Shown here: in pieces, positions 25,205 to 37,742 of the stretch
How the letters are laid out: every line of letters starts with the position of its first letter
How positions within the stretch are numbered: the first letter of the stretch is position 1
Origin: Valencia hispanica
Taxonomy: Eukaryota; Chordata; Actinopteri; Cyprinodontiformes; Valenciidae
Direction: 5' to 3'
DNA: 64,000 nucleotides
Assembly (NCBI GenBank): GCA_963556495.2
Contig: OY747702.1
Coordinates: forward strand, 42,885,180 to 42,949,179
Notes under the pieces: model-generated
Seen by the model: the letters and a program-made list of their open reading frames with translations, nothing else
What the model was told of the DNA's origin: nothing
Databases searched by the model: none
Position numbers and translations under genes: made by a program

Positions 25205-26035
25205 AGATATTTGTGTGAATGCTGTAGGCATTCACACTATTGGAGATCCTGTTTCTCTTTATTGTGTGAATGCTGTACGTTTTCACACTATTGAGATCCT
25301 GCTGATACTTACAATGAAATAATCATTTCGATAGCCCTTATATTTTTCGAGTAACAGGACGTAGTTTGGGACCAAGGAAAGACAAATTTATCAACATATT
25401 CAACATCATTTTCAAAATTTAACCTCATTTTGAGTTAACAGCTAAGTTTACCTTGCTAAAGGGATTTTGTTAATGTTTAGCGCCATGTTAGTTTTTGCCA
25501 ACATACTACCACTAGCATTTTAGCTAACATTTCCCTTTAAGCTTATTTTTATTATACTGAATGGAGTGAATTATTGTTAACCAACATGTTTGTGTGTACT
25601 AACACGCTACCACTAGCATTTTAGCTAACATTTCCATTTTAGTTCATTTTTAATATACTGAATGGAGTGAACTATTGTTCACCAACATGTTTGTGTTTGC
25701 CAACATGCTTCCACTAGCATTTTATTTAACAATAGCATGTTATAGCTTGTTGTTAATTTACTGAATAGATTAAGTTTTTTTCTAACCAACATGTTAGTGT
25801 TTCCTAACATGCTATCACTAGCGTCTTGGGTAACATTTGGAATTTGGCTGATTTTAGGTAAGGCTGGTATTTTAGCTAATTATGACAGTTTTTCTATGTG
25901 GTGGGGTTGGCCGACTACTTTTCTTTTTCTGCTGATTGTGTTTATTACACTTTAGCAAGTCTTCTACAGTTGACTTCAAATACTTTAGCCATTTCCTGCA
26001 AGTAAATTCAGCTTACAGCATTCACACTGCATTTT
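25205..26035. mobile_element. repeat element with palindromic ends and internal minisatellite
   Basis: Two imperfect hairpins built on gtgtgaatgc/gcattcacac lie near the left end (25213-25237 and 25264-25288), and a single matching gcattcacac (26018-26027) lies near the right end. Between them is a 101-104-bp minisatellite. There is no coding frame. Class unknown; the ends suggest a non-autonomous DNA element. Confidence 0.55.
25478..25865. repeat. ~101-104-bp minisatellite, about 3.7 copies
   Basis: The landmark ctaccactag recurs (with changes) at 25506, 25607, 25708 and 25812, giving periods of 101, 101 and 104 bp. Units share agcattttagctaacatttc and actgaatggagtgaa. Confidence 0.9.
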
Positions 26036-26088
26036 CGCAGGAAATTATTTGTTGTTTGGCCTGTAATAGCTTGTGTATTAGTCTAGAG

Positions 26089-27037
26089 CAGTGGTTCTCA
26101 AATAGTGGGGCGGCAACATGAGAGCTAAATACAAAAACACTGGTATGTCATGTATTTCAGTGGAGTCTCGGACAGAGTTAGGAAATAAATATGAACAAAG
26201 TTCCTGATCATTATGGAAGTGAGCACGAGGGTTTACTGTTCCCAGGTCTCTTTATGAGTTTTTGAGTAAAGCTGAGTTCAACTAAAGTATTTTAAAGGGA
26301 GATTTTCTTTTATAGAATTTGAAAAAGATTAGATTCTTTGTTTTGCACATAATGTTTTAGTTCATTAAAAATGACAGGGAAATGCTTGAACACCAGCACA
26401 GTTATCTATGAAAATATTTTTGAATAACAGTAAATGTGGGTCTCTTTGGCTATTGATTATAATTATTTTTATTCACTACATAATTCTACAGTTTTTGGTT
26501 AATAAATATGATCAGAATGGAAAAAGTGGAATTTTGAAGAAAAAAAAAACCAGAATTGGGAAAATAATGAAAAGGATTTAATTATAAATAATATATACAT
26601 CTTGAAATGGAATAAACTGATGAAGCTGAAAAGTAACCAATGTTTCGTTTAAAAAAAGATATGAATGTTAGGCCTACTGTTCAGTCTAAAAAGGCACATC
26701 CCAGAGAATCATTTGTACCTTTTCTCTCCTGATAATCAGACTGAGCAGTCTTGATTAAATGTTACCATTTGAGTTAATGAACTTTACTTAGAAATAGTGT
26801 TAAGAGTTAAAACAATAAAATGAGCTGCAACAACTTAAAATTTAAGTTGTTGCAGCTCAGTAATTTATTAATCTGTTTCGACAGTCAGGAGATTTTATGC
26901 AGAATGCTTGTGCCACTGGTTTGTACAGATAAATAATTAAATATTATCAGGTTCTAAATAGTATTTCAATTCCGGGGGTGGCGTGAAGAAATCTATGTTC
27001 CCTAGAGGGGGCATGACAGAATAATTGAGAACGACTG
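26089..27037. mobile_element. hAT element (Charlie-like ends), perfect TSD
   Basis: Begins cagtggttctcaaat and ends ataattgagaacgactg, an imperfect terminal inverted repeat of about 15 bp. It is flanked by gtctagag on both sides (26081-26088, 27038-27045), a perfect 8-bp target duplication. The 949-bp interior is non-coding and contains a 39-bp perfect palindrome. A partial copy of its right end recurs at 56642-56745. Confidence 0.92.
26821..26859. repeat. 39-bp perfect palindrome
   Basis: Nineteen-base arms (tgagctgcaacaacttaaa and its exact complement) around a single central a, inside the hAT element. Confidence 0.97.
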
Positions 27038-27045
27038 GTCTAGAG

Positions 27046-27968
27046 TGTAACACACCCCTTTTTCTCACTAACTGCTGAATAAGATCACCAGCCCCACGTA
27101 AGAATGGATGGATGCTTTCTTTACCAAGATCGCATCTTGTTTTACCTTAATAAATGATAAAGAACATTTTCAAAATTTTTGTTATGGGGAGTCAACTCTG
27201 CACTTGCTCACCACATCCTTTTTTCTTAACGCAATCTGTATAATTCAAACAGCTCTCATCTTTAGGGAAACAACACTATTTTCTATGGCTAAAATTGGGA
27301 AAAATATGTATAACTTTGGGAAAGCTTTACCACATTCGACTGTGGGCAAACTATCAGCATAGAGAGATGTATTTCCTCAGAAGTGTTTTTTTTTAAAAAG
27401 ATCTGCCTTTGTGTCTAGGTTCAGAATTAGAACGTGTAAATATGCTAATTATAGCTGCAAAAATGACCTCCTTCATGGAAAGAAAAAGGATATTCACACT
27501 CTTGAAACCTCTATCACACACTACAACATAGGTTGAGTTGTGCTTTAATATAGCTGTAGCAGCACAGATATCCTGAAGCAACTGGATACTCAACAGAAAC
27601 CAATTTCTGTCTCATCTTTTTCAATCTCTGCTTTGCTCACTGTATTTCTGTCAACATTCTCTGACAGCCCCTCCCTCCTGAAAGCAATCCAGCAATGTCT
27701 TGCTCATTGATCTTAGAGGAACCCGGCACAACGTGGAGGTAAATGGCTGTCACAGGGGATGACAGACCTTAACTCAAGCATGGTTGCTCCTGAGTCCACT
27801 CAGCCTCCACTTAAAGTGATGGATGCAAATATGTAGACCATCACATTATTGAGTGTGGGAAACAGTTTGTTGTATTACAACAAGAGTCTTGAGACATTAA
27901 TATTCAAGGGCATAATGAGAAACTACTACATCTGCTTTGTCTTTAAGTCAACTGATGATGTGGCCGAA
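27046..27968. other. unassigned region
   Basis: AT-rich; an 84-codon plus frame at 27108-27362 has no recognisable domain. Nothing else supported. Confidence 0.45.
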
Positions 27969-28053
27969 CAGTGGCGGGTGGTGAAAAATATTCTTGGTGG
28001 GGCTGTGCTTTTTTCTTCTTCTTTTAAATCAAACTTGTGCTTTCTGACCTTTT

Positions 28054-28243
28054 TGCACAACTCCACTATTTCCTGAACTAAGTACAGCTCTTTTATTTCC
28101 TGTCTTACATCATAGGACAAACGGATTAATCCAGGTTGTTGTTGTGACTACTGAGGTCAGACACACCTGGATTGATCAGTTTGTCCAATACAGACAGGAA
28201 ATAAAAGGGCTGTACTTAGTTCAGGAAGTAGTGGAGCTGTGCA
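28054..28243. repeat. ~190-bp long inverted repeat (hairpin)
   Basis: Arms of about 75-80 bp pair with few mismatches. Left-arm segments cctgaactaagtacagctc, ttttatttcctgtc and ggacaaac are mirrored by gacaggaaataaaag and ggctgtacttagttcagg on the right. The central loop is about 40 bases. Confidence 0.88.
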
Positions 28244-28736
28244 TATAGCTTATCAAGTCATTTTCAATAATCATCCCAAAACAATTGAACATAAACGGCT
28301 GGATACCAGTAATATGTGAAATGCTGATTATTTTAATGCCAATATTAACAACTTGAGGCATTCATATTCTAAACATAAATACAATATTGCACAAACAAGT
28401 TTAGAACCAAACTGGAAACAAATAACTTATTAGGTTTACACAAAAATTTTACACACAAAGCTGTTAATTCTTACAGCAGCGCCCCCTTGTGGCAGAGAAA
28501 TCACACTGCCAATGTCACCACCAGATATCTTGCCCGCCCTCACACCAGCCTTGGGGCGATTTCTCTATTGCCCTCCATGAGTCCGAATCAACGACGCTGA
28601 TTGGATAGATTCCTGTTGCTATGTGCGAATTTCTTGTCAGTGATTGGCTGGCTGCTGCACTGGTTGGGAGGATCTTTCTGTCTCCCCAGCTGCTACGCAG
28701 AGGAGCTTTTTCTCCGAAAATGATATATATTTTTAT

Positions 28737-31141
28737 TAGGGCTGTCAAATGATTACAATTTTTAATTAGATTAATCAGAACTTTCAATGGATTAATCAGG
28801 ATTAATCACTATTTGTAAATACACCTGAATCCTTACCATTTTGTTCCTGAAATGCATACCGAAAGATAAATAACAGGACACAGATACATATTTTTCATAT
28901 TTATTAACACAGCCAAATAATGGTGGTTTAAATAAAGCTGAAACATACTACACACCCTCATATTTGTCTTTGCAATGTCTCATTGCTTCCTCTTTGGCAT
29001 TCCTCTTAACCAGGATGTACAATTTACAGTATTCAATTGAACAAAAAGCAATGAATGAAATGTAATCAAATCATTACATTGGCCTCACACATTTTTAACC
29101 TGCACAATTTGAGTCATCTGTTGCGCATGTGTGTTGAAAAAAATATTTTCAATAAAACTTTTAAATCAAACCAAAAGAACAATGTTTTACCTTTTCCTCC
29201 CATCTTTAATCCAGTAGCTCAAGCAAGCCTAACAACTATAACATGCTGCCCTGAAACTGGTCTTTTTGTTTGTACATCACCTTTCAAATCTACTGAGCTT
29301 TAGCATCTTTCAGCCAGTTGCAGAGGCAAACTAATTTGTTTACATTTTCCAAAAGTAAAGCCGTCCTTTTCTTGTTCACAATGTGACCTGCAACTGAGAA
29401 AAGTCGTTCACAGGGAACAGTGGTTGCAGGAGTGGCTAGATATTTGCGAGCTAGTGAGGCCAGCTTTTCATGGGCTCCTGAATGAGATGCCCACCATCTG
29501 AAGGGGCAATCCTCCAATTTAATGGTGGGCTCTGCTCTGTACCTTTGTATGGCAGGTTGCATCTCTTCATCTTCTGATTCTGATTCTGAATCTGAGCCCA
29601 TCTGTAGAAGGCTGATTTTCTTCCTGGGTGGCCCATCATCATGTGTCTGTGAAGACCTTCTGGGCGATTCTTGTTGCAACATCCCTTCAAGTGTGGTCCA
29701 CACCTGTTCCCTGTCTGTCTTGGGCAGGCATTTCAAGTCTTTGAAACGAGGATCCAGGACTGTAGCGATCTGGAGCCATGCATTGTTGATCTGTTTTTGA
29801 CGGGATGCTAGGTCCTCCTTGAACTTGGTCTTGAATCTCACCACATATGCAGGGTCCTCATCACAGGCTTCCATCTTGAGACGCAAGTGGCAGAGAGCAG
29901 GTAGTACCACGGAACAGGAGACATAGGCCTCCCCACCCAGGAGCTCAGTTACATACCTACGCATGCACGCACACCCACACACACACAGAGAGAGAGAGAA
30001 TTATTAGAACAAGGGTTAATAGCATATACATAACATTGATTAATATTTGCCTTGGTTTAATTTATTTATTTTATTTATTTATTTATATTAATCAAAGCAA
30101 TGTTATTTGATATGCTACAGATTGATTTACCTGCATGGTTCTAGAATTGTTTCCAGCCTCTGAAGTTTATCCCATTCTGCTGCTGTAGGCAAAACGAGTT
30201 TGTGCTCCTGATTGTCCAGGGTTGCGATAACAGCCTCTTTATTGCTGCTCAAGCGCTTGACCATCTTTAGCGTCGAATTCCAACGTGTTGGAACATCCTG
30301 GATCAGTGGCTCTTGCTTCTTTCCTAGGCTGACTTGTTGTGCTTGAAGCTCCGCAGCATTTGCTGGGCTGTGCTTAAAATGACCAACAACTTTGCAAGCC
30401 TTGGCCAAAACGTTCACAAAGCCGCTGTCAGCAAGACTCACTGTGACACTTCTCTGCACCATGTGAGCGACACAGTTCATGTGTTCATACCGTGTAAGTC
30501 CAATTGCAGCAATCCTATTGCGTGCACTGTCAGTCCCAATGGTTGTCGTTTTGCCTTCGATGTCCCACCTACGTGCAACAGACAGGAACTGTTCTTTACA
30601 CGCCTCCGCAAAATGACGCTCTTCAGTTTTTAATATAGTCAGTGCAAAAGACTTCAGTTCCCACGTGTCACTGATGTAATGTGCAGTTACTCCGAGGTAA
30701 TTGTTGTTACTCACTGATGTCCAATGATCTCCTGTCAGGGCGACATAATTTATTTGACCCAAGACCTCTTTCCTTTTTTCTTTTTCATTTTCATAGAGCT
30801 CGTGGACTTTCGTCATAATTGTGGCTCTTGACGGTGGCTTATAGGATGCGTTTTGACACGCCACTTGCAAAACATCCACAAAAAATTTAAATTGAAACTC
30901 CTTGTTACAAATCTTGCAAATAACCTTGTACCTGTTGACTGTACCATCATCATTCTTTTTATATTTGAATCCCTCCATAGGACCAGCTTGTTCACCTTGC
31001 CCCATCTCGCCTGTTGCTCCCAACCACTTTCCTGACAAATAACCGTCACACTGCGCATGTGTGAAGCGCGTTAAAAAAATTGACGTAATTAACAACAAAA
31101 AAACAATTAACGTCGTTAACACGTTATTTTTGACAGCCCTA
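28737..31141 (-). mobile_element. inner hAT transposon with perfect TSD
   Basis: A 2405-bp element starting tagggctgtcaaa and ending tttgacagccct followed by a, flanked by atttttat on both sides (28729-28736 and 31142-31149). It encodes a spliced transposase on the minus strand. Ends, target duplication and an open coding sequence agree on a hAT element of the ZBED-related group. Confidence 0.95.
29290..31005 (-). CDS. hAT (ZBED-type) transposase, two exons, truncated BED finger
   Basis: Exon 1 runs from the ATG at 31005-31003 to 30131 and exon 2 from 29956 to the stop at 29290. The 174-bp intron (30130-29957) has GT and AG ends, and joining restores EPCRYVTELLGGEAY without a frame change. 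No stop interrupts about 510 codons. Exon 1 has the start of a BED zinc finger (YKVICKICNKEFQF) but goes straight to VLQVACQNASYKPPSR, so the His half and linker, roughly 60 residues, are missing. Next come LTGDHWTSVSNNNYLGVTAHY (catalytic-core start), NCVAHMVQ and DVPTRWNST. Exon 2 has an acidic tract (SDSESESEDEEM) and the hAT C-terminal dimerisation motif (TTVPCERLFSVAGHI). The frame is open upstream to 31122, but that part is terminal repeat. DNA cut-and-paste role is inferred from family; activity is doubtful without the finger. Confidence 0.82.
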
Positions 31142-31259
31142 ATTTTTATATATGATACTTTGTTACTAATTATTATTTTTTTTAATCAAAAACACTTGGG
31201 AAACACTGGGGGGACGGCGCCCTATCGCCCTCTATTGGCCAGCCGCCACTGTTGCCGAA

Positions 31260-32795
<1,536 letters not shown>

Positions 32796-32998
32796 TATTT
32801 CCATTCATCCATCATCTATACCCACTTATCTCATCACTTTGGGGCTGGTGCCTATTGCCAGCAGTCATTGGGTGAGAGGCAGGGTACACTCTAGACAGGT
32901 CACCGGTCCATCACAAACCAATTTGGAAAGACCAATTAACCTAAAAGTTTTGTTTTTGAACTGTGGGAGGAAGCTGAAGTACCCGGAGAGAACAGAGA
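32796..32998 (-). repeat. SINE/LINE-tail interspersed repeat, antisense
   Basis: Reads on the minus strand as the same family as 11396-11516 and 18962-19130: tgtgggaggaagctgaagta (antisense of the cttcctcccaca block), accaattaacctaaaag, agacaggtcaccggtccatc and ggggctggtgcctattgcca. Confidence 0.75.
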
Positions 32999-33039
32999 TA
33001 TTTCTACGACTTGATCTTCATGATTAACATTTCACTAAA

Positions 33040-33740
33040 ACACCATTAGTTAGTTAATTAGTTTATTTGAAAAAGGACAGTGCACAGTGGACAGTGCATT
33101 GCTTAATGTAAATGTGCCAGATTTAGCCATAGGCTACTTTCCATCCGTAGTCCTTATACAAACTTAGCGAAATACAATACAATTACAAAAGTATATCAGT
33201 AAATCAATACATAAAACCACATTTCCCTAATTAGCCCACCATTAAAATCAGAGATAAAAATTACAAATGATTGCATGTTTGGTTAGTTTTCAGCCATTTG
33301 TTAAGTCCTTTTTTAAATGCACTCAATGTTATAAAATCAGAAATTAAAATTGGGATATTTTTCTAATTTGAACAGCCCTTCACAGCAATTGTATTCTGAC
33401 CCATCGTAGTTCTTCTAAGTGGTATGTGGCAGTCTCCACTACTCATTGCTCTTGGCTCTTTTGTTTAATAAATTCCTCCAGTGGTGGCGGAGCCAAACCG
33501 TGCAGTGAATTGTAAACAACACATGCATATTTAAAACGCTTAAAATTGTCAAAGCTTAAAAAACTATATTTTGCTAAAATAGGACAATGATGAGAAGAAT
33601 AAGGTTTTCTTGCAACAATCTTAATGGCTCTCTTATATAACTGCTCTGTAGGTTTCTCATTATTTCAGTATGTTTTGCTTTCTGCTGTAAAAACAGTCTC
33701 CACGTGGATGTGGATGATTTTCTGACAATTAACCTCTAAG
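33040..33740. repeat. probable dispersed repeat, class unknown
   Basis: Contains ttatttgaaaaaggacagtg, gtaaatgtgccagatttagc and gtggcggagccaaaccgtgc, segments I recall as recurrent in teleost genomes, probably LINE 3' sequence read in antisense. No coding frame or termini were found. Confidence 0.4.
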
Positions 33741-34784
33741 ACAAGGATTTGAGCCAGCCTGTTACTACTTCATTATGTTTGGAACAATCTACCAATTGAG
33801 AGACTTTGAAAACTGCAAGTATAGCTATAAAGATATATGCCGTTTCAAAGAGTAAGGCTAGTCAAATAAAATATTATTTTGAGCTCTCTTCTGTTCTCTG
33901 TATTTAGCATTTTCTGTATTAAAGTGATTTTATGGGTTTAAAAAGAAAAACACTGTCAAAACACTTATACCAAAAGTTGTACTTGAAAATGTATTGTGGA
34001 TTATTTTACAAAATGGAGGGCAAAGTCATTCCAAAAAAATATATATATATTGTCTACCTCTAAATGCCATTTTTAAGGCTTTCAATTGATAGATTCAATT
34101 CATTCCAGTTTATATATATATACTGTAGCACCGATTCACAACAGATGTCATCTCAAGGCACTTTTTCCAGAAAAGTAATTTCAATACAATCATACAAAAC
34201 GTTCCAATCAATTTAAAGTTTGTTAGTTTTCTATATAAGGAATCCCACCAGATTGCATCGAGTCCCTGACTGGCAGATGCGCCCTGTTGATGCAGACTCC
34301 AACCACAGCAATCCTTCATACTGAGCAAGCATGTAGCGACAGTGGAGAGGAAAAACTCCCTTTTTAACAGGAAGAAACCTCCAGCAGAACCTGACTCAGT
34401 ACGAGCGACCATCTGCCACGACCGTCTTGGGTTTGAGAAGACCAAGCAGAAACAGAAAGAACAGAAGATATAATGTAAGAGTACTTTTTATATTAAAGAA
34501 AATAAAAAGTTGCCTAGCACAGGGGATGCTCAGTTACTGGGAGCATCATCAAAGTCGATGCCCCCCCGTCTAACAGGGCATTGCAGCTAAGCAGGATGGA
34601 TACCATACAAGGTGTAGCTTCTATGGAGAGAAAAACACTGAGAAATAACAGTAGATAATGCAACTGGAGGATAATAGAAGAGAAAAGAAGCAGAGAGAAG
34701 AAAAGTGGTCAGTCTGTCCTCCAGAAGTTTAAGCCTATAGCAGTATAACTGCAGAAATAGCTTAGGATGACCTAAGCCACAAGG

Positions 34785-35245
34785 GCGTAGAATTACCATG
34801 GACGGAAGGGACATGTCCCCACCAATATCCAGCGATTGAGTTGTCCCCACCAATAATTTGATCTCCTTGAGAAAAGAAAAACGAACCTAATAGAAAGCAA
34901 AAAAGAGAAAGAAAAATACCAATCTGTCAATGTCTCATTCACCTAGAGATGCAGAAAGAGTTTAATTACGTTCTCTACCGGAGTTCTACCTCCTGTAACA
35001 TATATGGCCATGTGATTGGCTGTGCCTTTCCCTGCTGTCAGGTGAGATTCTGCAGCTATGTTTGATTGTTAGCAGTGCCAAAACTGCAAGGAGAACTTTC
35101 CAGTGCGCAAGAGGACTCAGGTGCAACATGGGTGACACATGAGTGTCAAAAGCGAGTAAGGATGGCAGCAAAAAAGAACAATTTGGACATGAGGAACTAT
35201 TTTTCAAAGAAACCTGCAAGTCACTTAAAGTCAAGTTCACTAATG
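34785..35245 (+). mobile_element. hAT fragment with transposase start
   Basis: Left end reads gggcgtagaattaccatgga, then repeated tgtccccaccaat motifs, as at the 5' ends of a common teleost hAT group. A plus-strand ATG at 35162 begins MAAKKNNLDMRNYFSKKPAS, typical of the N-terminus of those transposases. The right part is missing, cut where L2 ORF1 sequence begins at about 35246. Confidence 0.6.
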
Positions 35246-35765
35246 AAATGCTTATCCTTAGCCAGCAGTTTCAGGTAGGATTTGATGTCGCCCGTTCTGG
35301 CCCCTAGCAAGCATTTGACTGTGGTCAATGGTGTCTCTAATGTCACGTTTCTGACTATGGAGCTGCCGAATACCAGGGTTGACTTCTCAGCAAGTATGTC
35401 ACTGAAACGCGGATGGGCTGGTGGTGGCCTCTGGGCTGGGTTCTGGAACTATGCTTCCTATGTACCATCACCCAGCTGGCCTGAGGTCGCGGCTGCACGG
35501 GTTCTGTTGGAGGACGGCTAGGGGGTTCTATCCTTGTTGGCTCCGCGCTTGCTAATGGGCTTCGGCTATCTGCTGGTTTATCTACAGCGTGCAGCCGGGC
35601 CTCTAATACCGACACCTTCGCCTCCAAAGATACAAAAATGTTACATTTATTACAGTTACCATTATCACTAAAGGAGGCAGGAAAGTAACTAAACATCTGA
35701 CACAGAGAGCAAGAGAGAGGAGAAGATTTAGGCCGAGATTGAAAGATAGGAGTAGCCATAGCCAT
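35246..35765 (-). pseudogene. L2-A ORF1, 5' part (esterase-type)
   Basis: From ATG at 35765 the minus strand encodes [18 protein letters not shown] and a second CNKC pair (putative zinc-binding cysteines), then a coiled-coil-like LEAKVSVLEARLHAV, a Pro/Arg-rich linker and HSSRTQPRGHHQP. The esterase-like start GSSIVRNV is encoded at 35341-35375 in another frame, so a frameshift separates it from the N-terminal part. The sequence ends at the junction with the hAT fragment. The coding layout parallels ORF1 at 50117. Confidence 0.82.
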
Positions 35766-36302
35766 AATGAAGCAAACCTAGCTAAGGTAGCGAGACGTTA
35801 AGAAAAAAACGTGTGAAACAAAATGTCCCAAAATGTAAAGTACACCAACAGAAAATGTGTTTTAGCATGACTGTGTTTAAATAACCTAGAAAGGCGTCAG
35901 CACAGAAAAAACTAGATCAATACAAGAGAGTCTGAACACCAAACAGCTCCACGGAGTTCAACAGCAACAACAGCAAATGACGCAGTATGGCTTAACCCAT
36001 AAGGAACCTTCCAATGATAACAATGATCAATGAGAAAGTATTGACAGCATGAATACAAAGAATTGTGCATTCATTGAGCCTTCACAATGAGATTTTTCCA
36101 CACAAAAGTGTGTTTTTCTAGTTGAGGCAGGAAATCAAACATGGCAAGATGAGTGCAAATATTAATATTTTCCATCTATGCATTCATCTTCTTCCACTTA
36201 TCCAGGGTTGGGTCATGGGGGCAGCAGCTTAAGCAAAGAGACCCAGACTTCCCTCTCCTCAGCCACTTGGGCCAGCTCCTCGGGAGGAATCCCAAGGCAT
36301 TC

Positions 36303-37403
36303 TCAGGCCAGCCGAGAAACACAGTCCCTCCAGCTTCTTCCTGTGGGCCTCTTCCCGGTGGGACGTGCCCGGAACACCTCACCAGGAAGGCATCCAGGAG
36401 GCATCCTGACCAGATGCCCAAGCCACCTCCCTCTGAGCCCCTCCCGGATGATTGAGGTTCTCACCCTATCTCTAAGGGAGAGCCCAGACACTCTACAGAG
36501 GAAACAAATTTCAACCGCTTGAATCCGTAATCTCGTTCTTTGGGTCACCACCCAGAGTACGTGACCATAGATGAGAGTAGGAAGTCTCTTCGGCTCAGCT
36601 CTCTCTTCACCACAACAGACCGGTACAGTGCCCACATAACTGCAAATGCCCTACCAATCCGTCTATCGATCTCCCGCTCCATTTTTTCCCTTATTCGTGA
36701 ACAAGACCCCCAGATACTTAAACTCCTCCATTTGGGGAAGGACCTCATACCCGACCTGGAGAAGGCACCCCACCCTTTGCTGGCTCAAGACCATGGTCTC
36801 AGATTTGGAGGTGCGGATTCTCATCCCAGTCGCTTCTCACTTGGCTGTGAACCACTCCAGCAAAAGCTGTAGATCACGTTCCGATGAAGCCAACAGGACC
36901 ACATAATCTGCAAAAGCAGAAACCTGATCCTGAGGCCACTGAAACGTATCCCCTCAACACCTTGACTCCGCCTAGAAATCCTGTCCATAAAAGTTATGAA
37001 CAGGATCAGTGAAAAATGGCAACCTTGGCAGAGTCCAGCTTTCACCGTAAACGAGCCCGAATTACTGCTGGCAATGTTGAACTAAACTCTGACACTGGTC
37101 GTACAGCGACCTAACAGCCCGTATCAAGGGGCCTGGTATCCCATACTCCCAGAGTACCCCCCACAGGACACAGTTGAACGCCTTCTCCAAGTCCACAAAA
37201 CACATGTAGAGCGGTTGGGCGAACTCCCACGCCTCCTCCAGGACCCTGCTGAGGGTGTAGAGCTGGTACAGTGTTCCAGGACGAAAACCGCAATGTTCCT
37301 CCTGGATCCAAGGTTCGACTATCCGTCGGACACTCCTCTTCAAAAACCCTGTATAGACCTTACCAGGAAGGCTCAGAAGTGTAATCCCCTGTAGTTGGAA
37401 CAC
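36303..37403 (-). pseudogene. Rex3 reverse transcriptase, fragmented
   Basis: Minus-strand pieces read QGITLLSLPGKVYTGFL, CFVDLEKAFNCVLWGVLWEYG (motif A region), CHFSLILFITFMDRISRRSQ (motif B region, Gln-Gly partly lost) and, after frame changes, PTLIYGHVLWVVTQRTR and WLGHLVRMPPGCLPGEVF. The catalytic F-A-D-D motif is destroyed by a frameshift near 36905. Compared with the 13.4-kb copy it is more complete in extent but far more damaged. Confidence 0.88.
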
Positions 37404-37742
37404 ACTCTGTGGTCCTCCTTTTTAAAAAGGGGGACCACCACCCCGATCTGCCAATCCAAGGGAACTGCCCCTGATGTCCACGCAATATTGTAGAGCCGCA
37501 TTAACCAACACAGCCCCACAACATCCAGAGCCTTGAGGAGCGAATATTATCCACCCCCGGAGCCTTGCCACTGAGGAGCTTTTTAACGACCTCGGTGACC
37601 TCATTACCAGAGATTGGAGAGCCCCGTCCCAATCTGCTTCCAGATTGGAAGGTGTGCCGGTGGGATTGAGAAGGTCTTCGAAGTGTTCCATCCACCAACC
37701 CAAAAGGTTTCGCGTCAAGGTCAGCAGCACACCATCCCCACT

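Larger units (their letters stand above)
27969..31251. mobile_element. outer hAT-like element hosting another hAT
   Basis: Starts cagtggcgggtgg and ends ccagccgccactg (12 of 13 terminal bases complementary). Flanks are tggccgaa (27961-27968) and ttgccgaa (31252-31259), an 8-bp duplication with one mismatch. Removing the inner 2405-bp hAT and one 8-bp duplication leaves an element of about 870 bp. It has no transposase of its own and contains a long inverted repeat near its left end. Confidence 0.82.
34080..36003 (-). mobile_element. antisense L2-clade LINE (L2-A) lacking ORF2
   Basis: The 5' part at 35246-36003 matches 49858-50640 of the full copy (untranslated region plus ORF1). The 3' untranslated region at 34108-34784 matches 54112-54800. 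The intervening ORF2, about 3 kb, is missing; in its place lie about 460 bp of hAT-derived sequence (34785-35245). The 5' end is placed near 36003 by comparison with the other copy. No target duplication was identified. Confidence 0.85.

Noticed and set aside
25478..25865. Regularly spaced repeats considered as a CRISPR-like array
   Set aside because: Whole ~101-104-bp units repeat in tandem without unique spacers, and the context is a eukaryotic repeat.
27969..31251. Possibility that the outer cagtggcgg ends are unrelated to each other
   Set aside because: Twelve of 13 terminal bases are complementary and the 8-bp flanks match at 7 positions, which is unlikely by chance.
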